The notes: a model not told the origin generated them from the letters alone. DNA of 64,000 bases from Cellulomonas marina (GCF_900111925.1 NZ_FOKA01000001.1:434001-498000), one strand, 5' to 3'. Counted from the first letter of the stretch, positions 50,927-59,498 are shown. Made by a program: numbers and translations.

Positions 50927-50957
50927 TCGTACACGCGTTCGTCGAACACCCGTACGC
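50927..50957. promoter_or_regulatory. two abutting SOS-box-like sites before the LysM gene
   Basis: tcgtacacgcgttcgt (50927-50942) and tcgaacacccgtacgc (50942-50957) each match the LexA consensus at 10 of 12 positions and share one base. They start right after the putative -10, so LexA bound here would block transcription of the LysM gene. Confidence 0.62.
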
Positions 50958-50976
50958 CCGCCCGTCGGAGGTCACC

Positions 50977-51309
50977 ATGCGCAGCAGCAGCACCGCCCGT
51001 CCGGCCGCCGCCGCGGTCCCTCTCCGCCTCACCGCGCGCGGCCGCTGGGCGGCGCTCCTCGTCGTCGCCGGTGTCGCCGCCACGGGGCTGTGGTCCGCGG
51101 ACCGGGCCGAGGCGGGGCGGCCCGCCGGCGGGACCGAGGTCGCGCGGCACCTCGTGGCCCCGGGGGACACGCTCTGGGAGATCGCGGAGGGCGTCGTGCG
51201 TCCGGGGGAGGACGTGCGGGACGTCGTCCTCGAGCTCGTCCAGCTCAACCGGCTGCCGTCCTCGCAGCTGTCGGCCGGCCAGACGATCGTCGTCCCCGTC
51301 CGGGGGTGA
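50977..51309 (+). CDS. SOS-linked LysM-domain membrane protein
   Basis: The 110-residue protein has one transmembrane or signal segment (about 24-40) and a LysM peptidoglycan-binding domain ([18 protein letters not shown] ... [18 protein letters not shown], residues 58-107). It is divergent from lexA and upstream of nrdR, exactly where mycobacteria have the DNA-damage-induced LysM protein Rv2719c and corynebacteria have the division inhibitor DivS. By analogy it is a candidate SOS cell-division inhibitor acting at the cell envelope (inference). GGAGG precedes the ATG. Confidence 0.82.
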   Translation: MRSSSTARPAAAAVPLRLTARGRWAALLVVAGVAATGLWSADRAEAGRPAGGTEVARHLVAPGDTLWEIAEGVVRPGEDVRDVVLELVQLNRLPSSQLSAGQTIVVPVRG

Positions 51310-51320
51310 GCGTGGGGGCC

Positions 51321-51410
51321 GGCACTGCGTCCGTCGGCACTGCGTCCGTCGGCACTGCGTCCGTCGGCACTGCGTCCGTCGGCACTGCGTCCGTCGGCAC
51401 TGCGCCGTCG
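51321..51410. repeat. 15-bp tandem repeat before nrdR
   Basis: Five identical units of ggcactgcgtccgtc (51321-51395) and a sixth partial copy. It starts 12 bp after the LysM stop and ends about 10 bp before the nrdR -35. It has no spacers, so it is not CRISPR. Confidence 0.92.
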
Positions 51411-51420
51411 GCGGACACGC

Positions 51421-51450
51421 TTGCACCTGCCGTCGGCCCGCACCTAGCGT
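51421..51450 (+). promoter_or_regulatory. nrdR promoter
   Basis: TTGCAC (51421-51426), 18-bp spacer, TAGCGT (51445-51450) makes a good vegetative promoter, giving a leader of about 50 nt to the nrdR GTG. It shows nrdR need not depend on the LysM gene promoter. Confidence 0.65.
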
Positions 51451-51509
51451 CGGGCCCGGCGCCCCGTGCGCCCGGGGGCCGTGCCCCTGCGGACGCGAGG
51501 GGGACTCCC

Positions 51510-52055
51510 GTGCACTGCCCGTTCTGCCGCCACCCGGACTCGCGCGTCGTCGACTCGCGGACGTCGGACGACGGCTCGTCCATCCGGCGCCGCCGCCAGT
51601 GCCCGCACTGCAACCGCCGCTTCACGACGGTGGAGACGACGAGCCTCGCGGTGGTCAAGCGGTCGGGTGCCAGCGAGCCGTTCCGGCGCGAGAAGATCGT
51701 CAACGGCGTGCGCAAGGCCTGCCAGGGGCGTCCGGTCAGCGAGGACGACCTCGCGCTGCTCGCGCAGAAGGTCGAGGAGACGCTGCGCTCGTCGGGCTCG
51801 GCGGAGATCGACGCGTACGAGATCGGGCTGGCCATCCTCGGTCCGCTCCGGGAGCTCGACGAGGTGGCCTACCTGCGGTTCGCCTCCGTGTACCAGGCCT
51901 TCGACTCCCTCGAGGACTTCGAGGCCGCCATCACCGTGCTGCGCGCCGAGCGGGAGGGGCGTCCGGACCGGGACACCGCGTCGACGCCGACGCCGACGCC
52001 GGTCTCCGGCGGGGCCGTGCCCCCGGCACGCGCGGTCGCCCAGGGGGCGGGCTAG
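51510..52055 (+). CDS. nrdR: transcriptional repressor NrdR
   Basis: ATP/dATP-sensing repressor of ribonucleotide reductase genes. The 181-residue product has the N-terminal zinc ribbon (C3, C6, C31, C34: CPFC and CPHC) with [21 protein letters not shown] and RRFTTVE, then the ATP-cone ([24 protein letters not shown] ... [23 protein letters not shown]). The last 30 residues are a disordered Thr/Pro-rich tail. The GTG at 51510 is set by the conserved HCPFC start. Its stop codon TAG is part of the next gene's -10. Confidence 0.95.
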   Translation: MHCPFCRHPDSRVVDSRTSDDGSSIRRRRQCPHCNRRFTTVETTSLAVVKRSGASEPFRREKIVNGVRKACQGRPVSEDDLALLAQKVEETLRSSGSAEIDAYEIGLAILGPLRELDEVAYLRFASVYQAFDSLEDFEAAITVLRAEREGRPDRDTASTPTPTPVSGGAVPPARAVAQGAG

Positions 52056-52058
52056 CGT
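52053..52058 (+). promoter_or_regulatory. leaderless -10 of the S9 peptidase gene (TAGCGT)
   Basis: TAGCGT overlaps the nrdR stop and is followed by a 6-nt spacer and the GTG at 52065. Confidence 0.7.
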
Positions 52059-52064
52059 CGGCGG

Positions 52065-54305
52065 GTGCTCCCCGATGACATCGCCCTGCTCCGCACGCCT
52101 GGCCGCGCCGCCGTCCTGCCCGACGGGTCCGCCGCGGTCGTGGCCGTCCTGACCCCCGACCTCGCGGCCGACGAGACCACCGGCTCCCTGTGGCGGGTGC
52201 CGCTCGCCACCCGCACCGACACGGACGCCGACCTCGGCACCGACCTCGCCACCGGGTTCAGCACCCGTGCCCGGGCGCCGCACCGCCTCACGCGCGGGCA
52301 CCGGGACACCGAACCGGTCGTGTCGCCGGACGGTCAGCTGCTCGCGTTCGTCCGTGCCGCTCCCGGCTCGCCCGGCCAGCTGCACCTGCTCGACCTGCAG
52401 GGCGGGGAGCCCGTGGCGCTGACGGACGCCCCGCTCGGCGTCCAGCGCCCGCGCTTCTCGCCGGACGGCCGTCGGCTCCTGGTGCTGGCGCGCGTGCCGG
52501 AGGAGGGTCGCTACGTCCGCGGCGGCGACCCGGCCGCGGAGGCGCCGCGGCTCGTCGACACGTTCCGCTACCGCGCGGACGGGGTCGGCTTCGTGCACGA
52601 CCGGCCGCGGCACGCCCACGTGCTCGACGTGCCGACCCCGGCCGCGCTCGAGGCCTGGCCCGCGGCGCCGCGCGATGGGATCGACGGGCACGCCGACGGG
52701 CCCCCCGACGGGCACGCCGGCGGCGACGGCCGCGGGCCCGGCGAGGACGGCCTGCTGCCGCACCTGCAGGACGTGACCCCGGGCGAGCACGACGTCGCGG
52801 CCGCCGAGTGGTGGCCGGCGGGGCTCGCGGGTGATGCGGTGCTCGTCGTCGCCGGCGTGCACGCCGGACGCGGGACGGACCTCCGGGCAGACGCACTCCT
52901 GCTGCCCGTGCCCGCGACCACCGCCGGGACGGGGGACGACGCCCCGTGGCCCACGCGGGCCACCCGCCTCACCGACGCCGACGCCGGCAGCACCCTCGGC
53001 GTCGTCGCCGCGGCGGCGTCACCGGACGGGTCGGCCGTCTGGCTGCTCGCGCAGCGGCTGGGCGAGGGCGGACGGGACTTCGTCGGGCGCCCGACGACCC
53101 TGCACCACCTCGCGCTCGCGACCGACGGGCACGGGGACGGTGACGGGGACGGCGACGGGGACGGGCCGCGCCCGGCGGGCGAACCGCGCGCCCTCACCGA
53201 CGAGGACGTGGACCTCGACGCGGACGTGCTCGTCCCGGTGGGCGACGAGGTGCTCGTCGCGCGCGTGCACCGCGGGGCGCAGCCGCTGCTCGCCGTCGCC
53301 CCGGACGGCACCGCGCGCACCCTCGTCGAGGGGCCGCTCGTCGTGACCGCCGCCGCCCCGGCGCCGGACGGCGGTGCCGTCGTCACGGCGGCCGCGCCCG
53401 ATTCCGCGGGAGACCTGCACCGGCTCCGGGCGGACGGCACGCTGCACCGGCTGACCGACCTGTCGGCCCCGCTCCGCGCGGCGGGTCTGCGGCCGGCCGT
53501 GGAGCTGCACGCGACCGCCCCGGACGGCACGGACGTGCACGGCTGGGTGGTCCGGCCCGACCCGGGAGCGCACCCGGCGCCGCACCCGACGCTGCTGATG
53601 ATCCACGGCGGGCCGCACGCGCAGTACACCGGCGCGGTGTTCGACGAGGCGCAGGTGCTGGCGCGGGCGGGGTACGCGGTCGTGATGGGGAACCCGCGCG
53701 GGTCGGCGGGGTACGGCCGGGCACACGCGACGGCCATCCACCGGGCGATGGGCACGGTGGACACCGACGACGTGCTCGCGCTGCTGGACGAGGCGCTGCG
53801 CGCGGACGACCTCGACGCCGGGCGCACGGGCGTGCTCGGCGGCTCCTACGGCGGCTACCTCACCGCGTGGTTGACCACGCGCACGGACCGGTTCGCGGCG
53901 GCCGTCGTCGAGCGCGGCTTCCTCGACCCCGTGAGCTTCGTCGGGTCCAGCGACATCGGCTGGTTCTTCGGCCTGGAGTACGTGGGCGACGACGCCACGC
54001 CCGAGGGGGCCGCGCAGGTGGCGGCCCAGTCGCCGATGGCGCACGTCGGCGCGGTCCGGACCCCGACCCTCGTCGTGCACTCCGAGCAGGACTGGCGCTG
54101 CCCGGTCGAGCAGGGGCAGCGGTGGTTCGTCGAGCTGAGGCGACGCGGCGTGCCCACCCGGCTGCTCCTGTTCCCCGGCGAGGGCCACGAGCTGAGCCGG
54201 TCCGGCCGGCCTCGCCACCGCGTCGCCCGGTTCGAGCACCTGCTGCGGTGGTTCGACGAGCGCTTGCCCGTCACAGGTCGCTCGAGCGCGAGCCCCACAG
54301 GTTGA
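52065..54305 (+). CDS. S9 family prolyl oligopeptidase-like peptidase
   Basis: Serine peptidase of 746 residues. An N-terminal beta-propeller (with TolB/WD40-like turns such as DTEPVVSPDGQLLAFV and RPRFSPDGRRLLVLA) covers about 1-480. The alpha/beta hydrolase follows: HPTLLMIHGGPHAQYTG, nucleophile Ser in LGGSYGGYLTAW, Asp in VVHSEQDWRCPVEQG and His in FPGEGHELSRSG. There is no signal peptide, so it is cytoplasmic. Low-complexity Gly/Asp runs (for example near residues 350-370) come from 12-bp repeats. Its last 35 bp overlap the end of the convergent aldo/keto reductase gene. Confidence 0.92.
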   Translation: MLPDDIALLRTPGRAAVLPDGSAAVVAVLTPDLAADETTGSLWRVPLATRTDTDADLGTDLATGFSTRARAPHRLTRGHRDTEPVVSPDGQLLAFVRAAPGSPGQLHLLDLQGGEPVALTDAPLGVQRPRFSPDGRRLLVLARVPEEGRYVRGGDPAAEAPRLVDTFRYRADGVGFVHDRPRHAHVLDVPTPAALEAWPAAPRDGIDGHADGPPDGHAGGDGRGPGEDGLLPHLQDVTPGEHDVAAAEWWPAGLAGDAVLVVAGVHAGRGTDLRADALLLPVPATTAGTGDDAPWPTRATRLTDADAGSTLGVVAAAASPDGSAVWLLAQRLGEGGRDFVGRPTTLHHLALATDGHGDGDGDGDGDGPRPAGEPRALTDEDVDLDADVLVPVGDEVLVARVHRGAQPLLAVAPDGTARTLVEGPLVVTAAAPAPDGGAVVTAAAPDSAGDLHRLRADGTLHRLTDLSAPLRAAGLRPAVELHATAPDGTDVHGWVVRPDPGAHPAPHPTLLMIHGGPHAQYTGAVFDEAQVLARAGYAVVMGNPRGSAGYGRAHATAIHRAMGTVDTDDVLALLDEALRADDLDAGRTGVLGGSYGGYLTAWLTTRTDRFAAAVVERGFLDPVSFVGSSDIGWFFGLEYVGDDATPEGAAQVAAQSPMAHVGAVRTPTLVVHSEQDWRCPVEQGQRWFVELRRRGVPTRLLLFPGEGHELSRSGRPRHRVARFEHLLRWFDERLPVTGRSSASPTG

Positions 54306-55365
54306 TCCCGGCGTCGACGGCGTGCCTCTCGACGGCGACCAGCAGGTCGTCGTCGAGGGGCGGCAGGGCCGCGGCGGCGAGGGTGCCGTCGAGCTGGTCC
54401 GTCGTCCGGGCGCCGACCAGCACGGAGGTGACCCGCGCGTCGCGCAGCACCCAGGCCACGGCGAGCTGCGGCAGCGTGAGGCCGGCGCCGCGGGCGAGCG
54501 CGTCGAGCGCGCGGACGTGCGCGAGCGTCTCCGGCGTGAGCCACGCGCGCTGCAGCGGGCCGCCCCGCGCCGCGCGCGACCCGGCCGGCACGCCGTCGAG
54601 GTAGCGGTCGGTGAGCATCCCCTGGGCCAGCGGCGAGAAGGCCACGACGCCCAGCCCGGCGTCGCCGCAGACGTCCAGCAGGCTGCGTCCGTCGGGCCCG
54701 GGGCGCTCCACCCAGCGGTTCAGCAGGGAGTACGACGGCTGGTGCAGCGCGAGCGGGAGACCCAGCCCGTCCGCGACGGCCAGGGCCTCCGTCGTCCGCC
54801 GCGCGGAGTAGGACGAGATGCCGGCGTGGCGTGCCTTCCCCCGGCGCACCGCGTCCGCCAGCGCCCCGATCGTCTCCTCCAGCGGCGTCCGCGGGTCGAA
54901 GCGGTGGGACCAGAACACGTCGACGTGGTCCGTGCCGAGCCGGCCCAGGCTCGCGTCGAGCGAGGCGAGCAGGCCCTTGCGGGACCCGTGCTCGCCGTAG
55001 GGCCCCGGCCACCCGCGGTAGCCGGCCTTCGTCGTGACCACCAGCGTGTCGCGGTGCGCCCGCAGGTCGGTGGCCAGCAGCCGGCCGACCGTCGTCTCGG
55101 CGGCGCCGGGTGGCGGGCCGTAGTTGTTGGCGAGGTCGAGGTGGAACACGCCGCGGTCCACCGCGTGCAGCACCACGCGACGCTGGTCGGCGAACGGGGT
55201 CCCGTCGCCGAAGTTCTGCCACAGGCCCAGGGAGACCGCCGGGAGCGCGAGACCCCCGGCGCGGCGCACGGGTACCGGTGCGGCCGGTCCTGGAACAGGC
55301 GGCACGGACATCGGCACGGGCGTCCGCACGGGTGCGGCGGGCGACGCGGCGGCGGGGTCGGGCAC
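54271..55365 (-). CDS. aldo/keto reductase, YghZ-like
   Basis: NADPH-dependent reductase of 364 residues. The catalytic tetrad region is visible: FHLDLANNYGPPPGAAE (Asp, Tyr), VVTTKAGYR (Lys) and VFWSHRFDP (His). SLLNRWVERPGPDG and FSPLAQGMLTDRYLDGVP match the YghZ/Gpr L-glyceraldehyde-3-phosphate reductase group, a methylglyoxal-detoxifying class. The 38-residue Pro/Ala head is unusual. The GTG at 55365 is 6 nt after TACGGT, so leaderless. Confidence 0.9.
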   Translation of the reverse strand: MPDPAAASPAAPVRTPVPMSVPPVPGPAAPVPVRRAGGLALPAVSLGLWQNFGDGTPFADQRRVVLHAVDRGVFHLDLANNYGPPPGAAETTVGRLLATDLRAHRDTLVVTTKAGYRGWPGPYGEHGSRKGLLASLDASLGRLGTDHVDVFWSHRFDPRTPLEETIGALADAVRRGKARHAGISSYSARRTTEALAVADGLGLPLALHQPSYSLLNRWVERPGPDGRSLLDVCGDAGLGVVAFSPLAQGMLTDRYLDGVPAGSRAARGGPLQRAWLTPETLAHVRALDALARGAGLTLPQLAVAWVLRDARVTSVLVGARTTDQLDGTLAAAALPPLDDDLLVAVERHAVDAGINLWGSRSSDL

Positions 55366-55371
55366 GCCGCG

Positions 55372-55377
55372 ACCGTA
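55372..55377 (-). promoter_or_regulatory. leaderless -10 of the aldo/keto reductase gene (TACGGT)
   Basis: Minus-strand TACGGT, 6-nt spacer, GTG at 55365. Confidence 0.65.
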
Positions 55378-55521
55378 GCGCCCCGAGCGGGGCCCCGTCC
55401 GGCGCCGGGGACGGACCGGTCGGGTATTCGGCTGGCGACGGCCACCGTCGGTGGACGAGGGTGGTCGGGCGCACCGCGTGCGGTGTGGCACCCTGCAGCA
55501 CCGACACGACGAGGAGGCCCC

Positions 55522-55746
55522 ATGGCCGACGCACCTGACGCCCCGGCAGCTGGCGGGACGACGACGGGCCCCGCGGGCGCGCCGGCCGACGCGCCCACGG
55601 ACGCCAAGGCCCGCTTCCGCGAGGCGCTCGAGCGCAAGAAGGCCCAGCAGCACCGCACGGCCGCCGGTCCCGGCGGCGGGAGCGCCGTGCACGGGTCGGA
55701 GACGGCCGGGCCGACGCAGCGGCGCTTCCGCCGCAAGTCCGGCTGA
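55522..55746 (+). CDS. DUF5302 family small protein
   Basis: The 74-residue protein has a disordered Ala/Pro/Asp head and the conserved DUF5302 core DAKARFREALERKKAQQHR ending in RRFRRKSG. GAGGAGG lies before the ATG; CACCCT at 55499-55504 may be its -10. Function unknown; basic, and probably nucleic-acid- or ribosome-associated if anything (speculative). Confidence 0.82.
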   Translation: MADAPDAPAAGGTTTGPAGAPADAPTDAKARFREALERKKAQQHRTAAGPGGGSAVHGSETAGPTQRRFRRKSG

Positions 55747-55775
55747 CCGACCCCTCCGCGCCCGGGCGCAGCCAC

Positions 55776-55818
55776 AGCGACGGCCGCCGACCCCTCCGGG
55801 GGGTCGGCGGCCGTCGCT
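55776..55818. terminator. bidirectional hairpin between DUF5302 and serA
   Basis: Perfect 19-nt arms (55776-55794 and 55800-55818) around tccgg, between convergent stops. Confidence 0.85.
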
Positions 55819-55822
55819 CGTG

Positions 55823-57022
55823 CTAGCTCAGGAGGCGCAGCCGCACCGACTCGGGCCGGCCGCGGAGCGCGGCCAGCGCCGCCTCGTCGACGAGGGAGCC
55901 GACGTCCGTGACCACGTACCCGAGGTCGCCGCGCGTGGCCAGGAGCTGCCCCTCGATGTTCACGCCGTGCTCCGCGAGCAGGTTGTTGACGGCGGCGAGC
56001 ACGCCCGGCACGTTGCGGTGCAGGTAGGCGATGCGGTGCTGCTCCGGCTGGGCGTCGAGCGCCAGGTTCGGCACGTTGACCGACAGCGTCGTCGACCCCG
56101 TGGCCAGGTAGTCGCGCAGCTTGTGCGAGACGAACTGGCCGATGGCCTCCTGCGCCTCCTCCGTGGACCCACCGGTGTGCGGCGTGAGGATGACGTTCGG
56201 CAGGCCCCGCAGCTCGGACTCGAACGGGTCGCCCTTGCGCTTGGGCTCCTCCGGGAAGACGTCCACCGCGGCCCCGACGACGCGGCCCTCCTCGATGGCG
56301 GCCTTGAGGGCGCCGTAGTCGACGACGAACCCGCGCGAGAGGTTGAGGAACACCGACCCGGGCCGCATCCGGCCGAACTGCTCCGCGCCGAACAGCCCGG
56401 CGTTGCCGGAGCGCCCGTCCACGTGCAGGGTCACGACGTCCGCGACGTCGAGCAGCTCGTCGAGCGACCCCAGCCGCCGGGCGTTGCCCAGCGCGAGCTT
56501 CTCCGCCGTGTCGTAGAAGACGACGGACATGCCCAGCGCCTCCGCCAGGACGGACAGCTGGGTGCCGATGTTGCCGTACCCGACGATCCCGAGGGTGCGG
56601 CCGCGGACCTCGTGGGCGCCGGTCGCCGACTTGTCCCAGATGCCGTCGTGCATCTTCCGGTCGAGGACGGTGAGGCGCCGCGTGAGGGCGATGATGTCGG
56701 CCAGGGCGATCTCCACGACGGAGCGCGTGTTGGAGAACGGGGCGTTGAACACCGCCACGCCGCGTGCGGCCGCCGCGCGCAGGTCGACCTGGTTGGTGCC
56801 GATGCAGTACGCCCCCAGGGCGACGAGGCTGTCGGCGCGCTCGAGCACGGCGGCGGTGACCTGTGTCTTGGACCGGATGCCGAGGAGGTGGACCCCCTCG
56901 AGGGCATCGGCCAGCTCGTCCTCGTCGAGCGCGCCGGTGCGGGTGGTCACCTCGAAGCCGGCGGATTCGAGGATGGTCCGCGCCTGGGGGTGGAGGTTCT
57001 CGAGCAGCAGGGCCTTGGGCAC
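55823..57022 (-). CDS. serA: D-3-phosphoglycerate dehydrogenase
   Basis: First step of serine synthesis. The 399 residues follow the shorter E. coli-type enzyme with a C-terminal ACT domain (from about 325: HRIAYLHRNVPGVLAAVNNLLAEHGVNIEGQLL), likely serine-feedback regulated. Motifs include IRSKTQVTAAVL, the NAD site LGIVGYGNIGTQLSVLAEALGM, catalytic Arg in LNLSRGFVVD, Glu in DVFPEEPKRKGDPF and His in LTPHTGGST. The GTG at 57022 is 6 nt after CACGAT, a possible leaderless -10. Serine feeds the cystathionine beta-synthase reaction encoded at the other end of the window. Confidence 0.95.
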   Translation of the reverse strand: MPKALLLENLHPQARTILESAGFEVTTRTGALDEDELADALEGVHLLGIRSKTQVTAAVLERADSLVALGAYCIGTNQVDLRAAAARGVAVFNAPFSNTRSVVEIALADIIALTRRLTVLDRKMHDGIWDKSATGAHEVRGRTLGIVGYGNIGTQLSVLAEALGMSVVFYDTAEKLALGNARRLGSLDELLDVADVVTLHVDGRSGNAGLFGAEQFGRMRPGSVFLNLSRGFVVDYGALKAAIEEGRVVGAAVDVFPEEPKRKGDPFESELRGLPNVILTPHTGGSTEEAQEAIGQFVSHKLRDYLATGSTTLSVNVPNLALDAQPEQHRIAYLHRNVPGVLAAVNNLLAEHGVNIEGQLLATRGDLGYVVTDVGSLVDEAALAALRGRPESVRLRLLS

Positions 57023-57087
57023 GCCCCCATCGTGCCCCCGTCCCGCGCGCTGGGACGGCCGCCGTCCGGCTGACGGACAGCCCGCGG

Positions 57088-59358
57088 CTACCCGTCCGTG
57101 AGGCCGGGCGGCAGGCCGCGCGCGTGCAGCACCTGCAGGGCCCGCGTCGGCCGCGTCATGGCCACGTACAGGTCGCCGGCCCCCTCGGCCAGCACCTCGG
57201 TCGGCTCGACGAGCACCACCAGGTCGAACTCCAGGCCCTTGGCCTCGCGGGCACCGAGCACGACGACGGCCGCGTCAGGGTCGGCGACGGCCGTCCGCCG
57301 GCCCTCGTCGTCCCGGCCCGCCGCGACGAGCGCCGCCGCCACGCCCGCCCGCAGCGCCGCCACGGCGGGGGCAGCGGCCAGCACCGCCACGCGGCCCGCT
57401 CCGGCGGCGTCGCGCACCTCGGCCAGCCCGGCCACCGCGGCGTCCGCCGCGCGGTCGGTCAGGTCGCCCGCGGGCACCCGCGCCACGCGCAGCGCGTCGG
57501 GCAGGTCCCGGGCCGCGGTCTGCGGGCTCACGGGCAGGCCCTGGGCGACCGCGACCCGACGCGCGGCCTCCGTCACGGCGGCGGGCGTCCGGTAGTTCAC
57601 CGTGAGCTCCGCCAGCCGCCACGACCCGCGCAGCACCGGGTCGAGCGCCGTCGCCCACCGCCGGGCGCCGCCGGGCGCTGAGGTCTGCGCGACGTCACCG
57701 ACGATCGTCAGCGACCGCGTCGGCACCCGCCGCAGCAGCACCCGCCACGCCATCGCCGACAGCTCCTGCGCCTCGTCGACGACGACGTGCCCGTACGTCC
57801 AGGACCGGTCCGCCGCGGCCCGCTCGGCCGTGGTGAGCGCCGGCCCGCCGGCGGTGAAGCGGTCGGCGAGCATCTCCGCCGACACCATGCCGCCGGCACC
57901 CGTCTGGGCGAGCACCTGGCGGGCGTAGGCCACCTCGGCGGCACGCCGCTCGGCGTCCGCGCGGGCCTGCGCGCGCTGGGCCTGGTCGTCCTCGCCGAGC
58001 AGCTCGGCGGCCTCGTCGAGCAGCGGCACGTCCGCGGGGGTCCACGGCGCGTCGGCGTCGCGGCGCAGCAGCGCCCGGTCCCGGGCGGTCAGCATGGGCG
58101 CCGCCTGCTCGAGCCGCCACGGCCGCGACCACAGGTCGGCGACGAGGCCCTGCGGCGTCAGGGGCATCCACGCGAGGTTGAGCGCGATGCGCACCTCCCG
58201 CGTCGTGCGCAGCTCCTCCACGACCTCGGCCCGGTCCTCGGGGTCGACCTTCTGCCCCAGCTGGGCGACGTACTGGTCGGCCAGCCGGGCGAGCATGTCG
58301 CGCACGAACGTCACGCGCGCCTCGTTGTGCGGCCGGTGGTTGCGGCGCGCGCGGGCGATCGCCGCCGCCACGTCCCCGGGCCGCACGACGACGGTGCGCC
58401 CCTCGACCCGGATCGTCGTGCTCTCCTGCGGCACCCGCTGCCGCGCCCGCACGGCCCGCGCGACGACCTCCGCCATCACGACCCGGCCCTTGAGCGCGGC
58501 GACCGCGTCGTCCTCGGTCCCCGTGGCGACGAGGCCGGGCAGGAGCTCGGCCACGGTCGTCGTCACGACCCCCGTCTCGCCGAGGCTGGGCAGCACCTGG
58601 TCGATGTACCGCAGGAAGGTGCGCGAGGGCCCCACCAGCAGGACGCCCGAGCGCTCGAGCGTCCTGCGGTGCGCGTAGAGCAGGTACGCCGCGCGGTGCA
58701 GGGCGACGGCCGTCTTGCCGGTGCCCGGACCGCCCTGGACGACGAGCGCGCCGGCCAGCTCGGAGCGGATGATCGCGTCCTGCTCGGCCTGGATCGTCGC
58801 GACGATGTCGTTCATGCGGCCGGTCCGGCCCGCGGCGAGCGCCGCGACGAGCGCGCCCTCGCCGGACAGGGTGGACAGGCCCGCCCCGCCCTCCGCCTCG
58901 AGCGCGTCGAGGTCGAGCACCTCGTCCTCGAGCCCGGTGACCTCGCGGCCACGGGTGACGAGGTGCCGGCGGCGCACGACGCCGTCCGGACGCGCCGCGG
59001 TCGCGCGGTAGAAGGCCTGCGCCGCCGGGGCCCGCCAGTCCACGAGGAGCTGGGTCTGGTCGTCGTCCGTCAGGCCGAGGCGCCCGATGTAGCGGTGCGG
59101 GGCCTCGCGCAGGTCGAGGCGGCCGAAGGCGAGCCGGTCCTCCACGGCCTCGAGCTGCCGCAGGCGGTCCTCGTGCAGCGTGGCGAAGGCGTCGCGCTCC
59201 GACCGGTTCTGCGGGGAGCCCGACGGGCCCTCCCGGCGCACGCGCGCCAGCCGGTCGCGCGTGTGCGCCCGCAGCGCGTCGAGGCGTGCGTAGAGGACGT
59301 CGACCGTCCGCTGCTCGTGCCGCACCTGCTGCGTCAGCGCGTCCTCGCTACCCGTCAC
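57088..59358 (-). CDS. HelD/HelR-like RNA polymerase-associated UvrD-type ATPase
   Basis: Superfamily 1 ATPase, 756 residues. Walker A is GGPGTGKT (209-216), Walker B VVVDEAQELSAMAWRVLLRRVPTRSLTIVGDVAQTS, and the last motif KGLEFDLVVLVEPTEV ... LYVAMTRPTRALQVLH. The N-terminal 80 residues form a helical arm (QVRHEQRTVDVLYARLDALRAHTRDRLARVRRE), then a block RYIGRLGLTDDDQTQLLVDWRAPAAQAFYRAT typical of actinobacterial HelR, which removes stalled RNA polymerase and can protect it from rifamycins. I place the start at the GTG at 59358 (AGGAGG ten bases upstream) rather than at 59457. A rifamycin-associated element was not seen. Confidence 0.88.
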   Translation of the reverse strand: MTGSEDALTQQVRHEQRTVDVLYARLDALRAHTRDRLARVRREGPSGSPQNRSERDAFATLHEDRLRQLEAVEDRLAFGRLDLREAPHRYIGRLGLTDDDQTQLLVDWRAPAAQAFYRATAARPDGVVRRRHLVTRGREVTGLEDEVLDLDALEAEGGAGLSTLSGEGALVAALAAGRTGRMNDIVATIQAEQDAIIRSELAGALVVQGGPGTGKTAVALHRAAYLLYAHRRTLERSGVLLVGPSRTFLRYIDQVLPSLGETGVVTTTVAELLPGLVATGTEDDAVAALKGRVVMAEVVARAVRARQRVPQESTTIRVEGRTVVVRPGDVAAAIARARRNHRPHNEARVTFVRDMLARLADQYVAQLGQKVDPEDRAEVVEELRTTREVRIALNLAWMPLTPQGLVADLWSRPWRLEQAAPMLTARDRALLRRDADAPWTPADVPLLDEAAELLGEDDQAQRAQARADAERRAAEVAYARQVLAQTGAGGMVSAEMLADRFTAGGPALTTAERAAADRSWTYGHVVVDEAQELSAMAWRVLLRRVPTRSLTIVGDVAQTSAPGGARRWATALDPVLRGSWRLAELTVNYRTPAAVTEAARRVAVAQGLPVSPQTAARDLPDALRVARVPAGDLTDRAADAAVAGLAEVRDAAGAGRVAVLAAAPAVAALRAGVAAALVAAGRDDEGRRTAVADPDAAVVVLGAREAKGLEFDLVVLVEPTEVLAEGAGDLYVAMTRPTRALQVLHARGLPPGLTDG

Positions 59359-59490
59359 CCTCTGCCCGCCTCCTGCCGCCACGCCCGCCGCCACTCCCGC
59401 CGCCCCTCCAGCACCACGTCCCGCGACCGACCGCGGGCCGTGGAGCAGCACGGACACGCCGCCCGGACCCGTCCGGGCCGCGGGGGCCGT

Positions 59491-59498
59491 CTATTATC
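59491..59498. promoter_or_regulatory. overlapping divergent -10 elements
   Basis: ctattatc reads as GATAAT on the minus strand (toward the HelR-like gene) and TATTAT on the plus strand (59492-59497, toward the signalling operon). It is a conspicuous AT island in GC-rich DNA. Use of one promoter should exclude the other. Confidence 0.6.

Noticed and set aside
51321-51410. Possible CRISPR array
   Set aside because: The units are 15 bp and directly abutting with no unique spacers, and no cas genes are present.
59358-59457. Earlier GTG start for the HelR-like protein
   Set aside because: It would add 33 Gly/Ala-rich residues, and its ribosome-binding site is weak, whereas the GTG at 59358 has AGGAGG at a proper distance.
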